DNA of 64,000 nucleotides from Strongylocentrotus droebachiensis (GCA_035222895.1 JAVYIG010000879.1:62001-126000); one strand, 5' to 3'; numbered from the stretch's first letter, positions 1 to 13,164 are shown. The notes: a model not told the origin generated them from the letters alone. Made by a program: numbers and translations.

Positions 1-1540
1 GTCATTGCAATCAAGATCGTTCTAGGGGTCAAAAGCGTGAACCCGATATGCCCCATAGACAATGCGTGTAATGAATGGGCGGAAACGTGCAGGATCTGTA
101 TTATGGCCGGAGTTAAATTGTTTTTTCTCTCTCTCTTTACGTCTCTTTATGGGCCGTATTTGGTATCATTAGAAAGAGAATTTCACGGTTGTTATTGTGA
201 ACCACTCTCTTTTTTTCTATGATAATCCTATCGAAACACGTGATGTAAAATAGATGTATAGGACAAAATGGCGTCTTAAATGGCCCCCTTGACCAATTTC
301 AAAAATCCGGCCAAGAGGTGCCCTGCGTATTGGAACTCGGCATGTCACTGCAAATTTTCAAGGAAAAAAAAGGACGTTTAAGGGGCGAAAAGCAGTCTGA
401 AAAAATGACGTCATAGCCGAAACGTGTTAGGTTCGGGCGGAAACTCGGCGGAATTCGTGTAGTGATCTTTGTTCAAATGCGATTTACTCACAATTTTCTG
501 TGTGAACATATATAATACTTGGTATCATCCGAAAGGGCACTTCATTGCGGTCAGTTTGACACCATTGTTAACTGCGCGCAATGTATTGCGCGCATTGAAC
601 GCGCTATTACGTAATCCATAGTAAATTCATCATTTTTGGCGATAACTTTGCGCTGACATATTTGAATTTTACCAAACTTGGTAAACAGTTGTCATGTATA
701 TGGATACATATGTCTGCAAAGTTTCATTGATGTAGGTATAACGATCGCCATTTTAGAGCAAGTTGAAGTTATTTCTCAATTTTCTTGAAAATGGAGAATT
801 TGGAGGGCAATTTTCTCAAATTTGGTCAGTGATAGGGTATATAATTTTGTATATGGCTGGAAAGGGCATATCTTCAAGTATCTAAATCCAAAAAAAGGTA
901 CGGGTTTGCCAAGCCATTATGGAGATACGGCCACAGACAGAAAGCCAATTCCCAGAACTTTAGAGGGCGCTATTTATGTTGTGCAAAGCCATTGGAGCGT
1001 GAAATTTGACATGGCTATGTGCAATTATGAGATAAAGATACTGTGAGATTTAAATACAAAACGAAATTTATATGAGAAAGTTATGGCAGTTTTAGATTAT
1101 TTAGGGGTCCATTTTTCAAGAACTTGAGAGATTTTTGACGGAGTCGGTTTTAGATTTGAATTTCGAGTATGAAGATGGCATTTTGAAGGTCAAGTCATAC
1201 GTCGCAGATGAAAGAACATCTCTCAGACTATCTAGAGGAATTAGTTAGAAGTTTGTAGGATCTAGGATAGTGGAGATAGGAAGGAAGATATAAAGGCCTT
1301 AAAATGGACCAGAAACGGACAAAATGGCGCCTGGACGGTCATGCATGAGTGATTTCGAAAATCGAAAAAGTAGGTGACCTTGATGAGATGCTAGAGATGA
1401 TGCCTACGAAATTTGAAAGGAAAAGGACTTGAGAAAAGGACCTGGATAGGAATAACAAGCACTACGTGCAAAGCGAAAGGGATTCCGGACGACAAGAAGA
1501 AGAAGAAGTAAGCATATTAATAATGTGAACGAAAACAAGG
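1..1540. other. Non-coding, medium-GC stretch, possibly a mobile element
   Basis: No gene was recognised. The stretch is richer in GC than what follows, with repeated phrases such as aaaatggcg and tgacgtcat. A perfect palindrome with 10-bp arms around a 2-base centre lies at 573-594 (tgcgcgcaat/attgcgcgca). It ends near a second palindrome at 1544-1564, and the window itself starts with the same gtcattgca phrase, which suggests a repeat unit boundary. Confidence 0.3.
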
Positions 1541-4500
1541 CAATGACGAAGGTTCGTCATTGCAATAACTGACATTAGTTTACATAGTGTTAACACTATT
1601 ATGGCTGTAAAAAGAATATCTATCTCTTTACACAAATTGTCGCTCCATTTTTTTCTGGTTCCCTCAGACAATGAACAAAATAGGAATATCCCTTTGTTGG
1701 CTCTGTTCTTGAAACATGAGGAACATGAGAGTATGTGCTGGTAGAACTATATAGGTCCCTGGATATTAGAAAATCAGTGATGCATTGATCATCAGCGCTA
1801 CTAAAGATAGCTGCATGTATATTCGTAATTATGTTTATGCATGTTGCTCATGGATATATGATTGTACTACCAGGCCAGCTTAATTTCACATGGAGCTTGT
1901 AAAGCCCACGTACAATAATATTTTCTTTTTTGGACAGACCTCAAAAGTGATTTGATAAACTCTTTGTATTTGTTTTCTTTTAGAAAGCAAGATGCTCACA
2001 ATTCTGAGAAGCTGTAGATTTGTCTTCTTCTATTGCAAATTGAATAGCAAAAATTGAATTTTATGATGTAGAAACTCATGCAAAATGAATTTCATAATTT
2101 TTCTCACTTCTATGAAATCTGCACATAGTTGTTACTGTTTAAAAAAATCTTATACAGTGCACTTCTCATTTAAGGAATTCATGCCATTATGATCTGACTA
2201 AATGACTTGATGATCAATCTTATATAACTATATTCATCATTATTGTGATATTATGGTTATATATCAAATCTGTGAACTGGCATACATGTACATGTAGTTG
2301 ATCTATTATTTATATTGTAATGGCTTAACATCTACCCCTGATATTCATACACCCTAGAGAAATATTGTTAGGTTTTTATTATTGTCTAGCAATCATATCA
2401 ATCATCAGGTTAGTTTATAACTTTGTCTCGTGTACTCTTTACAAAATGCTCTTCCGAACAAAACAAATACATTCAATCACAATTCATTTTGATAACTATA
2501 TGAAATTGTAAAGGGTAAAAACCAAAAGATTTGTTTGATTGTAGATTAAAGGCCAGTTAATGTTTTTGTTTCTATTGGACATCACTCGATTATGCTTTAG
2601 GGCAGTTGAAGTACATGTATGTGCACATTTCAATGACTGGAATTATTAAAGAGATGTAATTGACAGTTCATTAGACTGCATCCATTAAAACTGAATTGAT
2701 CAAAAAAGAATGTTTCAGCTATAAAAACAGGCACGCAGACAGTCATTAATTTTAAGCGGAATCAAATTTTACCAAATCCCTGTTTTAACCTCCCGAATTG
2801 GGAAGAATCCAGACTCCACAAATTAATCCTAATAATATGACCTTGAGCTGTTCATATCTCTGGAGTCTTCTTCCAATGTTAGCTGGTGTGATAGAGTAGG
2901 GGGAGGGAATCAGTCATCATAGCCTGTGAAAATATGCCATGTCAATCATGTCATGGAAATCAAGTTTTAGAATTAATAATTTGTAGGAATGTTGAGCATC
3001 CTGGATTTCGGCTTGCAATTTAACTAACTCAATATACATGTAGAGATATTTTGTGGGAGAATATTCCCTACATATTTGAAAATGCTATTTTTGCTATTCA
3101 TTCAAGTTCATGGATACTTCTCCTCCCTTCAAGTAAATATTAAAAGATGAACTGTTGGTGTATTTGAGTAATCATGAGTTGTTGCTAGGTCAGAAAATAT
3201 CAGTTAAAGTTAATGTTGTAAAAAGGGACTTTGGTCTAGATCTAGAAAGAATGCTTAGGATTCAGTCCCTCTTTTAAAGAAAATGAATTATTGCTCAGTG
3301 CCAATCGGGCTATTTATATAAATAATCAATGCTTTAAATCAGACTTGGTCACTTTTTTAGCTCCGTTTGGTGTATTCAAGAAAGGTTATCTCACTGTTTT
3401 CTTAATATTGCAGCATAATTGCACATTTGATTAGCACATATTGAAAGATACAGCACTGACCCATAACACTGCCGTTCTGGGATTCATGACTGACACAAGG
3501 CATTTGATCCCCACTCCCCAGTCTCATTATATGCATGTACTGTGGACAAACAACTCGTGTCTCTGATTGAAACATTATTTTAGCTCAGTCATTATCGGAA
3601 ATCATTGTAATGTATGAAACGGAACCAATCGCTGAATCAAACATGAAGCCTTTTATACTAGATTAAAGAGATTCGCTGCAGTTAAAACAAGTGTTAACTA
3701 GTGGTTTTGATGCTTTGCTAGCATTCGTGATGCATACAAATCAAATAGCATCAAGAAATAATAATACAGCAATATCTCTATTGGTTACTCAGGATAGTCA
3801 GTCAATTGTGAATTTAGTGATAAAAAAACATATAAAAGTTGTTCATCATTGAAATGAAGGTTCACTTTTAAAAATCACAAATCAATTCCCAATTTCATAA
3901 GAGCTGATCTCTTCTTTTGAGCTAAATTATTTTACTTTCTCTGTAAAAACTCAATATTTCAGCTTTTCCAAAGTTTTACCATGTGCCTTTAAAAGTTAGA
4001 TAAGAGTGCAACAGGAAGTTTGAGAAGAGATTTGTAAGCAGAAAAGTTCAAACATTTGGAGTGCATTATTATGCTTGGCTCGGTGAAATTACTATTCTTG
4101 ATTTTCGTCACGGGAATGGATTTCCATGAGTGAATATTCCACTGATCTAATCACTATTTGGCTTCTGTTCGCACAATTGGATTCATGTTGTGTGGTGCGG
4201 ATATTGATAAGAACAATCCATGTTCAATCACATACATCTGATTTGTGATACCTTGTTTACGTGCATTGAAGTCACGTTTTGTTCGTTGAAATTTGAATTT
4301 TTTGACACATCCAGTTATAACCAATACAGATGTTTATTACATACATGTACTGGATTTGCCTAATGCAAAAAAGGGGTTTGAAGTTGAAGGCTGTAAATCT
4401 GTTATTCATATTACAAATACATTCAAGTGCATGAAGATTTTGATATTTTTGTTATTGGAATTTACCTGTCTCTCATGACAGACTTGTTTAAAGGTACCAA

Positions 4501-5428
4501 TTCCCTTTTATTAGTCAATTTTAATTGTTAAATTGTATACAGTGTACATAAATATAATTATGTTGGTTTGCTTTTAAAAATATAGTGGAATGTTTTTGAC
4601 AATAGCATACCATTTAGCATGTTTTTTTATAAAGATATTTGCTTTATATTATACTTACAAGTACAAGTACTTTTGGAGAAATGCATGAAAATTAGTCATT
4701 TCTTTTTTCTGTTAATTGTCTTTTTCACTTTTCATCTTGATGTCTCAAACATGTTGGATAAATGTCTTATCATACATCCCAAAATATTGAAAGTTATGAT
4801 CGAAAATTTGACAGGGGTCATAGGTGTATTCAAAAGTCTTTTCATTGATTTTGCTAGAATTCAAGAGAAAAAGAGTCAGGAGTCCATGTAAATGTGGGCA
4901 GAATTACAAGATGCTTTTATTATTCACATGGAAAACATACTGTAGTGCAGCACTTTTGAAACTTGAAGTTGTCAGATTCTGACTCATCTCAATTTTGGGA
5001 TAATAACTTGTAATTGGAGTTGGCTCCATCCATGTCTAATTAAATAGAGATAGGGCTATTTCAAGATCATTTATAGATAATGAGAGATTGGTAATTAGTA
5101 GCAATATTGATCCTCTAAAAGATGTGGCATCACTAATTCACGTTTTCCTGTAAATTCTATCCATGGCTTGATGTAGCATGCTGAACATGTATGATTTAAT
5201 CTGATAAAGGGGGAAAAGAAACAGGGTTTTACCCTCAGGAATGGGTTATTCTGGAGGGTGTGAAATGAAAAGGAAGTATTGTCATAAAATCCTTCTTCAT
5301 ATAAATAATGTCATCATATAGTTGCATCTGCTCTGCATTACAGATTAATAATCTTTTAGAAGTTAACTTTGTAGTGAAGTACACAGAGACCACCCAAATG
5401 ATTGCTATTAAAGAGTTAAATCGTCCTT
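1541..5428. other. AT-rich non-coding DNA
   Basis: I see no exon, RNA gene or clear repeat. Short open frames here (for example near 4293 and 4619) have no recognisable domains and look random. It is probably intron or 5' flank of the Sulf gene. Confidence 0.5.
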
Positions 5429-5511
5429 GTTTTCACGAAGTGACGGTAGCGAGGAAAATCGTAACGCAAAGTGAATGCAATTTTTTTTCACTACCGTCAC
5501 TTCGTGAAAAC
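5429..5511. repeat. Perfect 21-bp inverted repeat
   Basis: The arms gttttcacgaagtgacggtag (5429-5449) and its exact reverse complement (5491-5511) are separated by 41 bases. It abuts the left edge of a MITE at 5522. It may be a small fold-back element of its own. Confidence 0.8.
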
Positions 5512-5521
5512 AGCGACGAAA

Positions 5522-6253
5522 TGTAAAGATCAGTTCTGGTCATGCGATTGCATTGTCAAAGAAACGTTGTGGAATCGATCAGAAAAAGTTGATCATCTAG
5601 CATATAAGTATTGGGGTTTACTGCAAGGTTCTGGAATCATCAAAATGATAGGAAATTTGGCACAGTCTTGGTAAAGTTACAAACACTGTACACGGAAAGA
5701 TGTATATGGGACTATGCGACACGTACGTGACACTTGCGCGATATCTATCCGGTCTAAAAAGATATAATAATTTACCAGATACTGTATATCAATTAGTAGG
5801 CGGTTTCCCGGCAAAATTTGTATCATCACGTATTAGTCAAAATATATTCTTTCACATGATTGGTAATAGAGCTTCCTTTTCATTTTTTGAGAGGGGGGGG
5901 GGGGCGTTTCCAAAACTGGGGGGTGTTTCACAAAGATCCTAAGTTGAACTTATCTCTAAGTTGGACGTTGGACTTAACAATTATGGAAAGCCATTAGCAT
6001 CTTTGAAAATATGTTGTAAAAGTTATTTTGAAAGGCATTAATTGTCTATTTAAATCATTCATATTTTCTATCATCAAGGAGATTTTATGTTCTGGATGTG
6101 GAATTTATAAAAAGTCTAAAATACGTGAATTTCTGCTTTTGAATATATTTCATTTTAAGACTCCAATGGCTGTCCATAATTTTTAAATCCAACTTAGAGA
6201 GTTAAGTTCTACTTAGGATCTTTGTGAAACACCCCCCAGGTCTTTATCTTTAA
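5522..6253. mobile_element. MITE family A copy, interrupted by a second MITE
   Basis: The outer element shares about 350 bp with the intact copy at 17385-17759 (tctggtcatgcgattgcatt near the start, ggtctttatctttaa at the end). It is split close to its right end by a family B element at 5918-6237. Its own left terminus is slightly eroded. Confidence 0.75.
5918..6237. mobile_element. MITE family B (ggggggtgtttcac termini), nested
   Basis: The terminal inverted repeats begin ggggggtgtttcacaaagat and continue cctaagttgaactt; the right end is the reverse complement. At about 320 bp it resembles the copy at 48491-48801. There is no coding capacity, so it must have been moved by a transposase from elsewhere. 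Confidence 0.8.
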
Positions 6254-6460
6254 AGAAAGAAAACAAACCCTAAGCCAATTGCAGCAGCCTTGTCCATCAC
6301 CTATTAGCATGTATGAACAATAAACTGATGTATGACATAATCCAAACATGATTTTTTTTTTATGGGAACTAGAATACAGTATTGTAATTACTTTGTAGTT
6401 GCTCTGTGATAATGTTCACAAATTAAAATATTCATTAATTTCCCACCGTTTTGAGAATGA

Positions 6461-6758
6461 CCATTTTCGTAATGTAACCAAATTTAATGCACAAGTCTTT
6501 GTGAAGTGCCTCAATACAAATTATTTCATTCACCTGATAAGAATAATAGTATTTCAATAGTCAGAATGCAAACTGCATATATCAAGTGTTGCTAGGTAGG
6601 TCAAGCCATAATGTTTGCCCAACCTGGCAACAACTAATGTATGCATTTTGGATTCTGTCTATTGAAATACTATTATTCTTACCAGGTGAATGAAATAATT
6701 TGTATTGATGCACTTCCCAAAGACTTATGCATTAAATTTGGTTACATTACGAAAATGG
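6461..6758. mobile_element. Fold-back element with 100-bp arms
   Basis: 6461-6560 and 6659-6758 are near-perfect inverted copies of each other (ccattttcgtaatgtaacca at the outer edge), with a 98-base spacer. The structure is typical of fold-back MITEs. No coding capacity. Confidence 0.8.
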
Positions 6759-6900
6759 CCTATTGCTGAAAGTTTATGGACTGCAAAAGTAAATTGAGCC
6801 TGATATAGCTGGGATCAATTCATATGTACACATGCTTTTCTCCTTCAAGTCACAAGCAGCTTGGATGTACAGTTAAACCTGGTTAAGCGACAAATATCTA

Positions 6901-7300
6901 CCACAACTTTTGATTCCCTTGAAAATGGTTTCTCATTGAAACAAGTACTAACAAACCTGTACATAAAGACCACCTGTCTACCACAATTTTTGATTCCCTT
7001 GAAAATGGTTTCTCATTGAAATAAGTACTAACAAACCTGTACATAAAGACCACCTGTCTACCACAATTTTTGATTCCCTTGAAAATGGTTTCTCATTGAA
7101 ATAAGTACTAACAAACCTGTACATAAAGACCACCTGTCTACCACAATTTTTGATTCCCTTGAAAATGGTTTCTCATTGAAATAAGTACTAACAAACCTGT
7201 ACATAAAGACCACCTGTCTACCACAATTTTTGATTCCCTTGAAAATGGTTTCTCATTGAAATAAGTACTAACAAACCTGTACATAAAGACCACCTGTCTT
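6901..7300. repeat. Five-copy 80-bp tandem array
   Basis: The unit starts ccacaatttttgattccctt and ends ctgtacataaagaccacctgtcta. Five units at exact 80-base spacing (6901, 6981, 7061, 7141, 7221) are almost identical; the first has a few changes. The flanks aacctggt (6878) and accaggtt (7355) are inverted to each other, so the array may sit inside a mobile element. Confidence 0.9.
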
Positions 7301-8162
7301 TAAAGACCACTTTTCTTGTCTCGGTTGGGTGGTCTTTTTAAACTTGTCTTCCTACCAGGTTCCATTTTCTATTCCAGGGTTGAGAGAAACAACTGTAAAT
7401 AAAATGACTTGTAAGGGCACAATCACTGGGCTAGAATTTATTTGAAACATGGAAAAGTCATGATCAGAATCTTGAATATAAACCACCATTCCACAGTATT
7501 CCTAACCCTGTTCCGAGTCCTCTGTGGTATGTCATTGCTAGTGTTATGAGTACAATATAGAAGAAAAATACTGTGTAGGAAATTGGAACATCAAATTTCT
7601 GCCTGCAAGTTCCAAAGAAAGGTTTCATAACTTGATATTTTTTGTTCTAGCAAGAACTTTTTGGGGATCTTAATTGGGATCTTAATTAGAACCATCACAT
7701 TTTTCTTCACTTATTGCAAGTTATAAGGAAAATTTCCAGAAATTTATTATATAGAACATAGCTAGTGTGTGTGGACTTGGCTCTCGTATATATTCAAGCT
7801 AAAAAGTACTTGTGACATTTGAGATGAAGAAGACTCTGGGTGAGAGACCCCCAAATCAATCATTTTGACAACCACTTGGGAGAGGTACACGAAAGGGACA
7901 TCAATCAAAACAAGAAAAAAGAAAAAAAGAAAGAAACAAGAACAAAGAATAAATGCCATGTCATGCAGTGATGAGCCATCGTTTTAAAATCACATCACAG
8001 AAGTAAGAAAGATAACCGAATGACAAGATGTTGCTCTTGAGGTGACCCTGGGGTTGTGGTGTTCATGGCCTGTACTAGATCGTCTGTTCAAAGCCAGAAG
8101 GGCTTTAAATTTGTGTTTAAGTGTTCAAGTAACACATGTATGTATATATCTGTTATAGTTTA

Positions 8163-8365
8163 TGTTAAAGATAAAGTTGAGTTCTGGTCATGCGATTGCA
8201 TTGTGAAAGAAAATGTGTGGAATGGATCAGAAAAAGTTGATCATGTAGCATGTAAGTATTGGTGTGTACTGCAAGGTTCTGGAGTCATCAAAATCATAAT
8301 AAATTTGGCCCAGTCTTGGTAAAATAACAAGCACTGTACACAGAAAGAAGGGACTACACAAATGG
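8163..8365. mobile_element. MITE family A, 3'-truncated copy
   Basis: It starts ttaaagataaagttgagttctgg and follows the family A sequence through catgcgattgcattgtgaaa and the gcactgtacacagaaaga block. It then diverges, so the right end is missing. Confidence 0.65.
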
Positions 8366-8399
8366 TGTCGGGCCTACTTACCTTGATTTCCTTATGATC

Positions 8400-10555
8400 T
8401 TTCTATGCTCATTACTCAGCCACTATACATTTTCTACCAAAACTGTTTAGCAAATGATATTTATATATAATCTTGAACATTCCGTGTAAGTTTTGTTTGA
8501 TTCTGTGAGAATTCATTTTCTTTTTTTTAACCAGAACTCAAGTTTATCTTTAAAGTATATTATCAAAACCCTTTTGGCTCCAAAGAAATGTAAGTGTAGT
8601 ACAATAATGTACATAAATAGAAGACCTGATAACGGAAGAGCTTTGAGCTTTGAAAGATCAAGTCATTTGTTGAGAGTCATTAATTCATATCGTTTAACAA
8701 AGTCTGGCTCTCAATAGATTTTGTCACCCATACCATGACAACTGATCACTGATACAAATCTTATTTCAATCGGTTATCACCCATATAAAATAGGTAAAGA
8801 TATGAACAAATTTCCATTGTTATCTTGATATGGACATTCCATGTAATCAATCAATCATCTATGCCGTATAAATGCTTCATTTAAAGCATGAATTTTAATG
8901 ATCTAAAGAACTTTTCAAGTCTTGAGTGACATTTCCTACATCTTCTTTCTGGGTGGGAAAGAAGGAACTCTTCAAACTCCATCTGAAAATGATTCACCTC
9001 TTTCATATCCTTTAGAAACAATCAGTGCGTTAGGGTCCAGTCATTCAATCACTTTGGGATATGCCCTCTGTTCATACTAGCAAAACTCATTGTATATAGC
9101 TATGTGAAAATCTGTATATACTAAGTGATCATATTTTCTAGTCTTGATTGTTGTATAATAAAATATTGTATAACATAACATTCTATAGTAAAAAGGAGGT
9201 TTGAGCGTCTGAAAAATGAAAACCCTTTATAGAATCAGCGTCAATTTCTAGTGTTAATGTTATTTTGTACAAAAAAAGAATGACTGGTTTGGAGTTATTT
9301 TGTGAACACATGCTGATATATGGTTGGTAAGCTGTCATCTCGTATTCTTGAGGACCCAGTAATACCTGACATGAGCTTTAATAGTATCAACTGACTTTCC
9401 CTCTTCTAAATTAATTTCTTTTAATCTTTATAAAATGTTTTGTACATAATACTTATTTTCAAGTGTGTATGTTCCCTTTGCTATTACAATGATTCTTTGT
9501 AGGACATTTCTTCATACGCGGTTTGTATGAATTTCCTCCAGTCTAAACAGGCTCATCGTTTCTTTCACTAGAGAGTTTTGAATAGGATGTGATTATGATC
9601 ATAATATTTCATCCATGTCCTCCAGAAGGGAAAGGGGCAGAGATGACAAATCACTTGGACTTGAGAGATTGAATGTTTCCTTGAGCATCGAAACTTGACC
9701 GAGGGGTGAGATGATATCAGGCCTGCCCTCATCAGCTCGAGATTGCCGAATATCCAGCTATTTGAACTATCCTGATCGCAAACTATCCAGCTAATTTGCA
9801 TCTTCATCAGCCCAAAGTTGTAATTAGCGGGATATTTGGTCGAGATAATCATCCCAAGATATCTTGGGCTAGTTTGCAAAATATCCCGCTATTTGGCAAA
9901 ATAACCCCGCTATTTGTCTGGTGCGTCATCGCCCGAAGACTCGCACTATGCGCAGACGCTGAGCAAAATATCTCGAGCTCGAGTTTCAAGTTTTGAGGTC
10001 GAATCTTAGGAGAGGAAAAGAGGAGGAGGAGTAGATGAAGGATTAAGAAGAAGAAAATGGAGATGGAGAAAGAAGAAGGAAGAGGATTATAAGAACCTTG
10101 CCTAAATGTTGATCACTTTAGACCCCTCTGTATACACCAGCAAGTTTCCTCTTCTTCCTTATATTTTCGTTTTTCCATCTCACCTTCCCATCTCACCTTC
10201 TGATCTTACTAGTATCTATACCCATGTTTCACCTCTGGGAGTGTTAAAAATGAGGCATGAAGCCATTAGAAAGTCCCCAAATCTGCTCATGATTAGTTAG
10301 TAACTGAAACTTCCTTTCAATCTGCAACGGTGAACAGTCCAGGAATCATTTCCGAGGAATATGTTCATGAGTGTCTTGAGCTCATTTTCTTCCTCATTTG
10401 ACCAGAAAACCCCCGGAAAGGCGGAAACCTGTGTGTAGGGTGTGTTTGATTTGTGGTCAAATGTTAGATTTGACCCGATCTGACTATTAGCCTAGTCTGC
10501 CTTTCAACCTCTCAACCAGAATGAGTTTTCAATGTCATTTTCAATGTCATTCTCA
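8400..10555. other. Non-coding DNA, no recognised feature
   Basis: Mostly AT-rich with no exon seen. A locally GC-richer patch at about 9690-9990 has several near-repeats of atatcccgctatttg and tatccagctatttg in both orientations. This may be an old element or a regulatory patch; function unknown. Confidence 0.4.
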
Positions 10556-10830
10556 ATGATTGATTTGATTTTATTTTATTTATTCATCATCAATAACATC
10601 AGTGATTAAACATTTGAATACATCGTGAATGGTACATGTTCATAAATGAATATTATAGATCATATTAAAGAAAAACCTAACAAAGTATTGATATGCTAGA
10701 CATATGTCTTTTCTCATAGAATATAGAAGGTGATGAAAAGGAGCCAAATAATAGCACATGTGCTAGTCGAGTCTGGCCCCTGTTCTTAGCACACACTTGG
10801 CAAAAATAAATATATCATTATCAAAAAAAT
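10556..10830 (-). mobile_element. Non-LTR retrotransposon 3' end relic
   Basis: On the minus strand this reads as a LINE 3' UTR: ggggccagactcgactagca, then an A-rich end with aataaataaaataaaatcaa and a short AATC repeat. The layout resembles the LINE end at 20728. No coding sequence survives. Confidence 0.45.
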
Positions 10831-11990
10831 AAAACTTGACAGTAGAAGTATACATGTTGAGTAATACCGTAGCACAATTTCTACACTCCAAATATAATTA
10901 TGAAGAGGATATACCAGGTTAAAAAGTCATAGATACATGTATCTACAGATTATTTATACAAAAAATTGCATTTTTTTGACAAAAGAAAACAACAAAAATG
11001 TAATATGGAGATTATTTACAATATATACAAGTGAGCCAATTGAATCTGTACATACTCTCTTCCCTGTTCTCCTTCTGAGTTCACCCATAGGTCTATGGTT
11101 TACCTTTTTAAAGTGAAACAGCAGATTTTCGTTGTTGGATGAATGATGTGAAAGAAAATAGAGTTAGGGGATGGAGAAAAGACAAGAATAAAGAGATGGG
11201 GAAGTTTTCCCCTTTCACCTTGCCCGGGAGGCAAACAATGCATTTAGGTAATCAAAATGCAAAGTGTTTTCTCATTTTATTCCTTTTTGTTTTCTAAAGA
11301 CTGAATTAAAAGAGAAAAGAAGTTGATCATACACTGCCACAGATTCATGTAGGTGGATGAGAAGGAGCTACCGTAAATGGCATACATGTATAAGATTTAT
11401 TTTCATGGTGAAGGAGAAATCAGAGGACGAAAGGAAAAATGATGGAATATATTACATCATTTAGGTAGTACAGATATTTTCATTCCTTCTGGCTGACAAG
11501 AAACATCCAAAAATAAAATCTTTTCCTACATTACATGACCCTTCTAATCAGAGTACAGTGCCTCTAAGCGCATATCGAAAGCATACCACTCGATGACCTA
11601 ATTTTGACAGGCCATGATCACGCAAGATTCATCTCTTCGGGGTAAAATTCCTGTCCCAGTCGATGGTGCATGGGCAGTGAGGTTTCCTGAGAAGTTGATT
11701 GCTTTATCAAGCCAAGAAGGGGAAAAAATAGATGAATATTCATGAGGACAAATCTATAAGAAAATAAAAGTGGAAAGAGATTATGATTGAAGTAGATCCA
11801 GAAATGAAAAAGAGGGTAGGAGAGAGATGAAAAGTGAAAGGGGGAGAATATAAGAGCAAGAAAGGTAAGGAAAGTGAGAGAATTAACATTATCTGATGTC
11901 TAATGAGAAGTATAGGGGCATTACATTTGCGTCAAATAAGATAAGCTGATACTCTTCTAGCTTTCAGCAGACAATACTTTGCGATGTATA
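10831..11990. other. Non-coding DNA, no recognised feature
   Basis: AT-rich with purine-rich patches towards 11780-11990. A non-repetitive patch at about 11540-11700 has higher complexity and could be a conserved element, which cannot be judged without a comparison. Confidence 0.4.
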
Positions 11991-11996
11991 TATAGC

Positions 11997-12195
11997 AGAA
12001 AGGAGAGAAAGAGAGAGAAGCGAGAGAGGGCAAGAGGGAATACAGTAGAGAAAGAGAAGATGAGAGAAGAGAAAGAGGAGAGAAGAGAAGAGAGAGGGAG
12101 GGAGGGAGGGAGGGAGGGAGGGAAAGAAAAAAAGAAAGAAAGAAAGGAGCTATTAGTTAGGTTGGAAAGGAGAGAGAGAGAGAGAGAGAGGTATA
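11997..12195. repeat. Purine-rich microsatellite (GA, GGGA, GAAA)
   Basis: About 200 bases almost without pyrimidines on this strand, including six GGGA units (12095-12121) and a final (GA)n. Open frames in both directions here are simple-sequence artefacts. Confidence 0.9.
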
Positions 12196-12620
12196 ATAAG
12201 AGAAGAAATGTATACATGTAGGAGGGACAGGAGAAGGTTAAAACAAAAAATGTAGACATTTTCCTATGATATTTATCTGATTTAAGAGTGCTTGTGATGA
12301 AAGACCCTTGTTGACCAATCCTACTTGGCAGACTTCCTATATGCCTACAGGCTGACAATGTGATGATAACCCATCTTCCTCACCATCCATCCATATACAA
12401 ACCTGTGTGGCGTATCTCTACAAATATCATGGAAAGAATCATTTTCACCTAAATGAGCTCTTCGCATACATGTAGATAGATTTATAGATTGTGTACATGC
12501 ATATAAAGAGTTGTGTGGCATTCAAGTTTGTTTGTGTTTCATTTTAAACATAGGCTATTCAATGAAAGTATTTTTAGAAATCTCAAAGCGATTATAATGT
12601 AGAGGTTTTTTTTTTATAGT

Positions 12621-12809
12621 TTAAAGCCCGTCTCCACTAGTTGGGCCAGAAGGTACCACCCTGCTGGTCACTAATCGGTGGTTATCTCATGAACTCAGCT
12701 CTCAAATAACATAAGAAAAAGAGGATCATGGGGGACCAACGGGTACCGCTTAGGCATTGTTTTCTTTAAGAGGGAGCAAGTAGCTACAAGTAGTGCAGTG
12801 GGGCTTTAA
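12621..12809. mobile_element. MITE family C, copy 1
   Basis: Begins ttaaagccc and ends gggctttaa, about 190 bp. Inverted relative to the copies at 52673-52863 and 63674-63854, with which it shares gggggaccaa and the gtagctacaagtagtgcagt block. Confidence 0.8.
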
Positions 12810-13019
12810 GAGCACTTTTAACTGAATTTCTTTTAAAAGTTTGCATAACTTTAACCTAAGGGATCAGATTCCTACATGCACTCATTGTGTGCACCATGTC
12901 CATTATGTATGGAGTATTTCTATCATGTAGTTATAGTCACTATATTACATAATGGCAAGTTCAATCATAATGTCTTACAGCATCTTCCTAAGCCCCCTCT
13001 CTCTCCTGGATACAGATTG

Positions 13020-13140
13020 GCCAATGTGGATAGATGCCTTGTCAAGTAAAATTTGTGCCATGCCAGGGCTTGAACCCATGGCCTTGGTATCTCCATTCAA
13101 AGGTTCAAACTAATCAACTGTATGACCATATCCCTTTGAT
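13020..13140 (-). mobile_element. Degraded tRNA-derived SINE fragment
   Basis: On the minus strand it carries an internal promoter-like box (atgggttcaagccctggc). Box A is poorly kept. Short and decayed. Confidence 0.4.
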
Positions 13141-13164
13141 CAAAGCTTCTTGAGAGTGACTTGG

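Noticed and set aside
9568..9996. Overlapping opposite frames of 103 and 66 codons
   Set aside because: No recognisable domain; sequence made of near-repeats of atatcccgctatttg, so probably an old element.
11957..12358. 133-codon minus-strand frame
   Set aside because: Purine/pyrimidine tract artefact.
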